From: Burkholderiales bacterium UBA954
GTDB lineage: Bacteria; Pseudomonadota; Gammaproteobacteria; Burkholderiales; Burkholderiaceae_A
Assembly: GCA_002293155.1 (NCBI GenBank)
Contig: DBCQ01000030.1
Span: forward strand, 4,319 to 12,573
Length of the DNA stretch: 8,255 nt
Direction of reading: 5' to 3'
Shown here: one piece after another, positions 1 through 5,763 of the stretch
How positions within the stretch are numbered: the stretch's first letter is position 1
Layout: each line of letters begins with the position of its first letter
Made by a program: the position numbers and the translations under genes
The notes under the pieces: model-generated
The model's database searches: none
Told to the model about the DNA's origin: nothing
Seen by the model: the letters and a program-made list of their open reading frames with translations, nothing else

Positions 1-119
1 GATTGCAGCAGGCCATTGATTTCAGAGAGTGTGGTGGAACCGTAGATCTCCGGTTCCCGCATTCCCAGCCTATTTAGATTTGGGCCATGAAGCACCCAGA
101 TCAAAGAAGATGACGACAT
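1..119 (-). CDS. aroQ: Type II 3-dehydroquinate dehydratase, N-terminal part (cut by window edge)
   Basis: Reading the minus strand from an ATG at 119 gives 39 codons that run off the left edge without a stop. The peptide contains [19 protein letters not shown], the N-terminal signature of type II dehydroquinases (HGPNLN-x-LG-x-RE-x-x-YG), including the Tyr of the catalytic loop region (family knowledge). The enzyme removes water from 3-dehydroquinate to give 3-dehydroshikimate, step 3 of the shikimate pathway, in the cytoplasm; AroE, encoded on the other strand in this window, takes the next step. A GGAG ribosome-binding site (minus strand, 131 to 128) sits 8 nt before the ATG. The gene starts 35 nt after the tlpA-like gene ends, same direction, so it is likely the third gene of that operon. 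Short stretch, but the motif is very specific. Confidence 0.93.
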   Translation of the reverse strand, partial: MSSSSLIWVLHGPNLNRLGMREPEIYGSTTLSEINGLLQ

Positions 120-154
120 TGAGTCGACTCCATCGTGATTCGATGAAGGAGATT

Positions 155-682
155 CTAGCGCACTTCAGAAATCCATGATCTGAGCTCTTCTTCGCGTATT
201 CTGCCGGCTTTTTTCCTTAAAACAATCCCTTTTTCATCAATTAGAGCGGTGTAGGGGAGCCCATCAATGCTATTTCCAAGCCTTTTTGCGAGTTCCGTTC
301 CAGACGCTCCCGCGACGAGCAGGGGGTAGGAGAATTTATGCTTTCCTGCGAACTCCCTGACATTGCTCGGGGAGTCAACGGCTAATCCTATTACTTTAAT
401 GCCTTTTGGTGACATTTCGGCATGAATTAGCGACAGTTCTGGCATTTCTTCGACGCAGGGAGGGCACCAGGTTGCCCAGAAATTAACCACCGTTAGCCGG
501 CCTCGAAGAGAGGCCATCTCGGTGGCTCCCCCCTTTGGATCTGGAAAACTCAAGTCAAAGATCCATTGGGCTGGCGCAACCGAGACACTGGGTTGGATTC
601 GCCAGGCTCCAATTGCAACGCCAATAATCAGCGTGACAAGGCCGGTAATAGCGATCAGCGATCGCTGAGAGTTTTTTGTCAT
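155..682 (-). CDS. TlpA/ResA-like membrane-anchored thiol-disulfide oxidoreductase
   Basis: 175 residues. A short basic N-terminus (TKNSQR) is followed by one hydrophobic segment at about residues 8-27, an uncleaved signal anchor that places the rest in the periplasm. The thioredoxin-like domain covers about 38-175: the strand [10 protein letters not shown] leads into the redox motif W72-C73-P74-P75-C76, and the cis-proline motif is GLPYTALID with P143. WCPPC is typical of TlpA/ResA/CcmG proteins that reduce disulfides, for example in cytochrome c maturation, but the target cannot be told from sequence. The ATG overlaps the stop of the upstream unknown gene in an ATGA (682-679), so the two are translationally coupled; no strong ribosome-binding site is visible. 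It ends 35 nt before aroQ. Family assignment is firm; a specific gene name is not justified. Confidence 0.93.
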   Translation of the reverse strand: MTKNSQRSLIAITGLVTLIIGVAIGAWRIQPSVSVAPAQWIFDLSFPDPKGGATEMASLRGRLTVVNFWATWCPPCVEEMPELSLIHAEMSPKGIKVIGLAVDSPSNVREFAGKHKFSYPLLVAGASGTELAKRLGNSIDGLPYTALIDEKGIVLRKKAGRIREEELRSWISEVR

Positions 683-1365
683 CGTGTCTCGTGTTCTTCT
701 GGGGCTCGCTCGCGAGCGGGCTGCGGCGAGATCTTATGTTGGAGGAGTTCTTGAAGGCCCAGGCAATCGAGTCGTTGCAGGCGTCCTTTCGCATCAGGCC
801 TCAGAGCACCGCGAGCATCGACCTCTGGGTAGACGGCAATGACGGCGAGCTCCCCCATCCATTGAATTGCGAGGGCCTCGACGGGGGGATGCCCTGCCCG
901 ATGGTGGGGCAGGCAGGCCGCATCGCTCCTGATGTTTTGATTTAGAAGAAAGATCCCCAACGCTTTGGCGTTATCAGCGAAGCACTGTAGGTGAATATCA
1001 GAGTGTTCTCCTGCGGTTCCATTAGCGATTGCTCCGGTCACCATGGGTGAGAAATCGGCAAGAAGCCGCATCAAGCTGAGTGCTTTTTCCCGAAGGGCCC
1101 GACATCGAGCCGGCTGATGCTCGGACTGGAAAATCAATTGATAGTCTCTTACTGCATTCTCAAGCTCTTCATTTGAGGGCAGGGCCTCTTTTGAGATTCT
1201 GTGGCCCTTGCCGCCGGTCACCCGGGCGTAGGCCTTGCGCTTTGCGCTTGCGTAGTCGAGCCCCTCTTCGGCAATGAGGCAGGCCGCCGCTGCCGCGACC
1301 TCCGCCTTCAGCCCGCCTTTGTTTGGTGTGGGCCAGGCGTTGCTGGGATATCGATCTCTTTCCAT
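679..1365 (-). CDS. Conserved protein of unknown function, encoded divergently from mpl
   Basis: 228 residues if translation starts at the ATG at 1365 (first residues MERDRYPSNAW); an ATG at 1374 would add MTR. An extension to 1437 is possible in frame but would run antisense through the mpl start and looks spurious. The protein seems soluble: no signal peptide or membrane segment, with helical charged stretches (about residues 20-50 and 64-105) and a central segment GTAGEHSDIHL (116-126) within a run ending LGIFLLNQ (136-143). I recall similar proteins beside mpl in other betaproteobacteria, with the conserved pieces LPSNEE and the GTAG-x-x-SDI stretch, but know no function. The G-T-A-x(4)-D-I pattern faintly resembles polymerase-beta-type nucleotidyltransferases; the usual second Asp is His125 here, so activity is doubtful. 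The stop overlaps the tlpA-like start by 4 bp. Confidence 0.85.
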   Translation of the reverse strand: MERDRYPSNAWPTPNKGGLKAEVAAAAACLIAEEGLDYASAKRKAYARVTGGKGHRISKEALPSNEELENAVRDYQLIFQSEHQPARCRALREKALSLMRLLADFSPMVTGAIANGTAGEHSDIHLQCFADNAKALGIFLLNQNIRSDAACLPHHRAGHPPVEALAIQWMGELAVIAVYPEVDARGALRPDAKGRLQRLDCLGLQELLQHKISPQPARERAPEEHETR

Positions 1366-1402
1366 TCTCGTCATTATGCCGGTCGCTACAATGCCTGCTA
1401 TG
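1363..1402. promoter_or_regulatory. Putative interlocked divergent promoters with leaderless starts
   Basis: The start codons of the unknown gene (minus, 1365) and mpl (plus, 1400) are only 34 bp apart. On the plus strand TACAAT (1387-1392) is followed by exactly 7 nt and then the mpl ATG. On the minus strand CATAAT (1378-1373) is followed by exactly 7 nt and then the ATG at 1365. Each hexamer matches the sigma-70 -10 consensus TATAAT at 5 of 6 positions, and this spacing would put transcription starts at or next to the A of each ATG, giving leaderless mRNAs. Each -10 lies inside the other promoter's spacer, so polymerase could occupy only one at a time. No good -35 box and no extended -10 TGn is present on either strand, and neither gene has a good ribosome-binding site. 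This is inference; the hexamers could be chance. Confidence 0.35.
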
Positions 1403-2845
1403 CACGTACATATTATTGGAATTTGCGGCACCTTCATGGGGGGGCTTGCTCAGATTGCCCGAGCCCGCGGATTCCGGGTGACAGGCTGTGACGCGAATGT
1501 CTATCCACCCATGAGCACGCAGCTTGAGCTCGCCGGAATCGAATTGATTGAAGGTTTCTCGGCGGACCAGATTCGGCTAGCACCGGATGTCTGGGTCGTT
1601 GGCAATGTTGCGACTCGAGGATTGCCTCTCGTAGAGGCCCTACTGAATCAAAAAGCACGGATTGTTTCGGGGCCGCAGTGGTTGGCAGAAAACATTTTGA
1701 ACGAGCACCGGGTTCTTGCGGTGGCGGGGACACACGGCAAAACGACGACGAGCTCGATCTTGGCCTGGTGTTTAGAGGATGCGGGACTCAGCCCCTCATT
1801 TCTGATTGGCGGGGTACCAGAAAATTTTGGCGTGTCTGCCCGACTACAACAATCCAGTGTGCAATCGAAGGATCTGCGCGGCCCACCATTTGTAATTGAG
1901 GCCGATGAATATGACACCGCTTTTTTCGATAAACGCTCTAAATTTCTTCATTACCGAGCCGAGGTCGCAGTGATGAATAACCTAGAGTTTGATCATGCCG
2001 ATATTTTCTCCGATCTTGCCGCAATTGAGACACAGTTTTATCACTGGGTGAGAACGCTGCCGAAAGAGGGTCGCCTAATTATCAATGCGACTGAGCCCGC
2101 TCTGGGCCGCGTCATTAGCCGGGGGCATTACACTCCGATTGACTACTTCCATCATGCAGACGGGTGGGCGATAGCGTCGCCCTCTTCCGCCAGCGACGCG
2201 AGCCCGATAGGAGGCATTTCGGCAGATTCGTCGCATAGGGATTCCTTCGAGATTCTCTACCAAGGCCGCCCGGTTGGCAGAGTATCGAGTCCGATGCATG
2301 GGGCACACAATCGTAGCAATGTCCTTGCTGCAGTAGCCGCTGCGGCCGCATTCGGTGTGTCTGCTGAACAGTCGTGCGCGGCGATCGCCCGCTTTCAGGG
2401 GGTCCAGCGCCGGATGCAAATTCGCGGCGAGGTCGATGGCATTCAGGTCCTCGATGACTTTGCTCATCATCCTACTGCAATCGCAACAACAGTCGAGGGA
2501 TTGAAGCGGCAACAGCAGCAGTCCGGACATCCCGGGAGAATTCTTGCGGTCATTGAACCTCGATCAAATACGATGAAGCTGGGTGTAATGTCTGCGCGGC
2601 TTGCAGATAGCCTGCGTGAAGCCGATCTCGTGTTCGGCTTTGCAGGCGGTATTGACTGGGATCTCGGCCTAGCGCTATCGCCACTCCAATCCCGGGCATC
2701 GGTCCATCGAGACTTAAATGACTTGGTACATGGCATTGTGGCGCAGGCACGTGCGGGCGATCGAATTCTTGTGATGAGCAACGGCAGCTTTGGCGGAATT
2801 CATGACAAGTTAATCACTGCACTCCGAAAAAATTCCTCTCATTGA
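1400..2845 (+). CDS. mpl: UDP-N-acetylmuramate:L-alanyl-gamma-D-glutamyl-meso-diaminopimelate ligase
   Basis: 481 residues, slightly longer than the roughly 457 of E. coli Mpl. It joins recycled murein tripeptide to UDP-MurNAc with ATP in the cytoplasm, returning peptide from cell-wall turnover to peptidoglycan synthesis. Visible Mur-ligase features in order: N-terminal Rossmann motif HIIGICGTFMGGLA (4-17) and DANVYPPMST (31-40); ATP P-loop GTHGKTTT (110-117); EADEYD (167-172); NNLEFDHADIF (193-203); GAHNRSN (301-307); DDFAHHPTA (352-360); EPRSNTMK (386-393); and MSNGSFGGIH (459-468). The GICGTFMGG and FAHHPTA forms separate Mpl from MurC. A Ser/Ala/Asp-rich insert at about 261-282 explains part of the extra length. 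The ATG at 1400 matches where E. coli Mpl begins (MRIHILGICG); ATGs at 1391 and 1376 are alternatives. The next gene starts 17 nt after the stop. Confidence 0.97.
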   Translation: MHVHIIGICGTFMGGLAQIARARGFRVTGCDANVYPPMSTQLELAGIELIEGFSADQIRLAPDVWVVGNVATRGLPLVEALLNQKARIVSGPQWLAENILNEHRVLAVAGTHGKTTTSSILAWCLEDAGLSPSFLIGGVPENFGVSARLQQSSVQSKDLRGPPFVIEADEYDTAFFDKRSKFLHYRAEVAVMNNLEFDHADIFSDLAAIETQFYHWVRTLPKEGRLIINATEPALGRVISRGHYTPIDYFHHADGWAIASPSSASDASPIGGISADSSHRDSFEILYQGRPVGRVSSPMHGAHNRSNVLAAVAAAAAFGVSAEQSCAAIARFQGVQRRMQIRGEVDGIQVLDDFAHHPTAIATTVEGLKRQQQQSGHPGRILAVIEPRSNTMKLGVMSARLADSLREADLVFGFAGGIDWDLGLALSPLQSRASVHRDLNDLVHGIVAQARAGDRILVMSNGSFGGIHDKLITALRKNSSH

Positions 2846-2862
2846 GCCCAAGACCTGATCCT

Positions 2863-5763
2863 ATGTTTGTACTTTTTGAAGAGGATGGTGGATTCAAAGT
2901 AGGAACGCTATTTTCAGAGTCTGAGACCAGTATTCAGGTTGAGATGCCCACGGGTAAACGCTCCAAGGTGAAGCGCAATGCGGTCTTACTAGAGTTTAGT
3001 CAGCCCGCGAGAGACCAGCTACTACCTGCTGCCAAGGCGACTGCAGACGAGCTTGATAGTAAGTTCTTGTGGGAGTGCGCCCCGGCGGACGAATTTGATT
3101 TTCAGGATTTTGTTAGAGAAGTGTTCTCCGAGAAACCGAGTGCTACCGAAATCGCTGGCTTGCTTCTCGCGCTTCATCAGGCACCCATGTATTTCTATCG
3201 TAAGGGCCGTGGACGTTTTCGCCGTGCACCAGAGGACGCATTGCAGGCGGCGCTCGCTGGCGCAGAGCGCAAACGCCTAGCCGCGCAGGCACAACAGGCG
3301 TTGCATGAGACGATGGTGGCAGGAGAAATACCAGAGGAGATTCGTGGGCAGGCACTCCAACTCCTTACTCGGCCAGACAAGCAGTCGATCGCGTTTAAGG
3401 CGCTGGAGTCCGCGTCTTCTTCCTTACAGACGACGCCTGCGCGCTTGTTGCTGGATCGGGGAGCCCTGCCGTCGGCCTACAGCCTGCATTACGCACGTTT
3501 TTTGCAGCAATGTTTTCCACAAGGAACCGGGTTTTCTGCAACAGAAGATGCAGTTAAGGCAGTGATCCTTAGCGCAGAAAAGCAGCAATTGAGTCTAGCG
3601 CCGGGTGTCGCGTATTCGATTGATGATGCAACAACCGATGAAATTGATGATGCATTCTCGTTAGAGCCGCTGCCTGAATCCGGCTGGCGCGTCGGTGTGC
3701 ATATTGCGGCACCTGGCACTGCGATTGAGCCGGGGAGTCCCGTTGGACTGATGGCGAGAGACCGCGCCTCAACCGTCTATTTTCCAGGCGACAAGATCAC
3801 GATGCTGCCACAACCACTGATCAAAGCATTCTCGCTTGATGAGGGCTATGCTCGGCCGACCTTGTCTTTATATATTGATTTCAATGCGCAGGGAGAACGG
3901 ATAGCAAGTCAATCTCGGCTTGAGAGAATTCATATTGAAAAAAATATTCGGCTTGGGTCATGGGAATCGGAGTTAGATCAGCCCTTCGAGGCGATTTCGC
4001 CTGATCGGCTACCTTGGAGTGGAATTAAGCCCCTTCTCTTTTTGGCCAAACAGCTACGGGCGCAGCGAGAGTTGGCTCGAGGCAAGCCGGAGGCCTCTGG
4101 ACGCCTCGACTTTAATTTCTATGTTGATTGGAATTCTGAAAACCCGTCCGCTAAACGAGACGGTGATGGAAGCCCCCGAATTACGACCCGACAACGGGGC
4201 TCCCCGGTCGATATCTTAGTTTCAGAATTTATGATTCTTGCGAATACGGCCTGGGGCGATACCTTGGCATTGGCAAGACTGCCAGGCATTTATCGGGTTC
4301 AGACAATGGGCCGCGTGCGAATGCAGACCCAGCCGGGGCCCCATCAAGGGCTCGGGGTTAATAATTACGCCTGGTCGACGTCACCCCTGCGCCGTTACAG
4401 CGATCTTGTTAATCAGTGGCAGATTCTCTCCGTGCTCGGCCAGCGTCTTGCGGCGTTCAGGGGCAATGACGCGGAACTCTTCTCAGCCGTGACGCAGTTC
4501 GATACCCTCTATAACCAGTACGGGGATTTCCAAGATACCCTTGAGCGGTATTGGTCTCTGCGCTGGATTGGGGTCCAGTATGGAATCGGACACGCTGAGT
4601 CCTGGTCGGCCATTGATCGGGGGGTTCGAATTCGCGAAAAGGCTGTGGCCTTGCGCGAGGGTGCCTTCAGGCTGCGCAGCGCGCCGTGCATCCTGCGTTG
4701 TGCCGATGCCCCGGAGCTCACGCCAGGCGTGGAAGTTGAGGTGGAGCTTCTGGCTAGCGATGCACTGGATTTACGGCTTCAGGCAAGATTCGTTTCGGTG
4801 ATCTCGACAACGCCTGTGCAGGAGGAGGACCTCTTGGAGTCAGACCATCTTGGTCAGCAGTATGCGGTTCTAGGCGACCCTATCGCCCACTCGAAATCTC
4901 CATGGATACATGCGCAATTTGCTGCCCAGACCGGACAGCAGATGCACTACTCGGCGCTACAAGTGAGCGCTGAGAATCTGCCGGCTGAGATTGAGCGCCT
5001 TGCGGCTGAGGGTTATGGGGGTGTCAATCTCACCGTACCCCTCAAAGAGCATGCATTTGTAATGGCCCAGTCAAGGGATTGGGAAATCTCTAATCGCGCG
5101 ATGAGGGCAGCTGCAATCAACACACTGCGCTTTGATGAAGGCGGTCTTGTCGTGGCGGACAATACGGATGGTCACGGTCTTGTTCGAGACATGGAGCGCC
5201 TTCTGGGTGGCGAAGGGTCGATTTCAGGACAACGCATACTGCTAATCGGGGCTGGCGGAGCTGCCCAGGGGGTTATCGGGGCTCTTCGAGAGGCCGGCGC
5301 TGAACATATTCGAGTCGCGAACAGAAGCCTGGAAAAAGCGCAGTCAGTCGCACAGCGATGGGCACAGTTTGATGGGACATCAGCCCAATGGCTCTCTGTG
5401 ATTCCGTTTGAGATGCTGAATTCGCCCGACACGACAGACGATGATGACCCACGAACGATCGATGATATTTTGATCAATGCAACATCGGCGAGTCTGGCCG
5501 GTATCGGTATTGCGATGCATCCAACCCGATTTTCCCGGGCTAGGCTTGTGATTGACATGATGTACGGAGCGCAGCCAACACCGCTGATGGAACAGGCAAT
5601 TGTTGGCGGCGCGCCTCTCGTTGCGGATGGTCTCGGAATGCTAATCGAGCAGGCCGCAGAGGCCTTCATGGTCTGGCGTGGTATTCGGCCCGAAACTGCT
5701 TCTGTGCTTGCCCAATGTCGTTTAGAGTTGTCGTCACCGCCAACCCCTCGTCCTAGCCCGTGA
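2863..5763 (+). CDS. aroE: RNase II-type (RNB) exoribonuclease fused to shikimate dehydrogenase AroE
   Basis: One uninterrupted frame of 966 residues from the ATG at 2863. A TTG at 2842, overlapping the mpl stop, would add 7 residues, but MFVLFEEDGGFKVGT resembles the usual family N-terminus. Residues about 1-645 form an RNB exonuclease: an N-terminal region, then the catalytic domain with DDATTDEIDDA (254-264; metal-ligand positions D254, E260, D262, D263), the RNase II signature YAWSTSPLRRYSDLVNQ (502-518) and a beta-rich, S1-like C-terminal part (about 590-645). A linker of about 20 residues leads to a complete AroE (about 666-966): SKSP (677-680) and NLTVPLK (722-728, catalytic K728), AAIN (750-753), DNTDG (766-770, catalytic D769), NADP loop GAGGAAQG (796-803) with NR (820-821), INATSAS (871-877) and GLGMLIEQAAEAF (923-935). 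AroE reduces 3-dehydroshikimate to shikimate with NADPH. The two genes are normally separate neighbours in betaproteobacteria (recalled). E260 replaces the Asp found in E. coli RNase II. The last codon region is Pro-rich and overlaps mgtE. Confidence 0.93.
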   Translation: MFVLFEEDGGFKVGTLFSESETSIQVEMPTGKRSKVKRNAVLLEFSQPARDQLLPAAKATADELDSKFLWECAPADEFDFQDFVREVFSEKPSATEIAGLLLALHQAPMYFYRKGRGRFRRAPEDALQAALAGAERKRLAAQAQQALHETMVAGEIPEEIRGQALQLLTRPDKQSIAFKALESASSSLQTTPARLLLDRGALPSAYSLHYARFLQQCFPQGTGFSATEDAVKAVILSAEKQQLSLAPGVAYSIDDATTDEIDDAFSLEPLPESGWRVGVHIAAPGTAIEPGSPVGLMARDRASTVYFPGDKITMLPQPLIKAFSLDEGYARPTLSLYIDFNAQGERIASQSRLERIHIEKNIRLGSWESELDQPFEAISPDRLPWSGIKPLLFLAKQLRAQRELARGKPEASGRLDFNFYVDWNSENPSAKRDGDGSPRITTRQRGSPVDILVSEFMILANTAWGDTLALARLPGIYRVQTMGRVRMQTQPGPHQGLGVNNYAWSTSPLRRYSDLVNQWQILSVLGQRLAAFRGNDAELFSAVTQFDTLYNQYGDFQDTLERYWSLRWIGVQYGIGHAESWSAIDRGVRIREKAVALREGAFRLRSAPCILRCADAPELTPGVEVEVELLASDALDLRLQARFVSVISTTPVQEEDLLESDHLGQQYAVLGDPIAHSKSPWIHAQFAAQTGQQMHYSALQVSAENLPAEIERLAAEGYGGVNLTVPLKEHAFVMAQSRDWEISNRAMRAAAINTLRFDEGGLVVADNTDGHGLVRDMERLLGGEGSISGQRILLIGAGGAAQGVIGALREAGAEHIRVANRSLEKAQSVAQRWAQFDGTSAQWLSVIPFEMLNSPDTTDDDDPRTIDDILINATSASLAGIGIAMHPTRFSRARLVIDMMYGAQPTPLMEQAIVGGAPLVADGLGMLIEQAAEAFMVWRGIRPETASVLAQCRLELSSPPTPRPSP
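4820..4836 (+). promoter_or_regulatory. Internal ribosome-binding site and TTG start for a free AroE
   Basis: Inside the fusion ORF, exactly at the border of the two enzyme domains, the sequence AGGAGGAGGA (4820-4829) gives two overlapping AGGAGG matches to the anti-Shine-Dalgarno, ending 8 and 5 nt before an in-frame TTG at 4834. Starting there yields a 309-residue protein beginning M-E-S-D-H-L-G-Q-Q-Y-A-V-L-G-D-P, which closely matches where stand-alone AroE proteins begin (E. coli: METYAVFGNP). No in-frame ATG lies between the RNB domain and the AroE core, so this TTG is the best candidate for independent translation. It may be a relic of the ancestral separate aroE start or still active. 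Caution: GAG GAG codons make AGGAGG by chance elsewhere in this window (6193-6198, 6490-6495). Confidence 0.5.

Noticed and set aside
121..130. Perfect 10-bp palindrome GAGTCGACTC between the tlpA-like gene and aroQ
   Set aside because: Too short for a terminator, no T-run, and it overlaps the aroQ ribosome-binding site; likely chance.
1274..1399. Upstream extension of mpl to an ATG at 1274
   Set aside because: It would add 42 residues of Ala-rich sequence antisense to the neighbouring gene, while Mpl proteins begin at the HIIGICG strand encoded just after 1400.
1366..1437. Upstream extension of the unknown minus-strand gene to 1437
   Set aside because: It would overlap the mpl start region and add a Cys/Ile-rich stretch that reads as antisense of the Mpl N-terminus.
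2075..2530. 151-codon open frame on the minus strand opposite mpl
   Set aside because: Shadow of mpl; product is rich in Arg, Cys and Ser and matches nothing recognisable.
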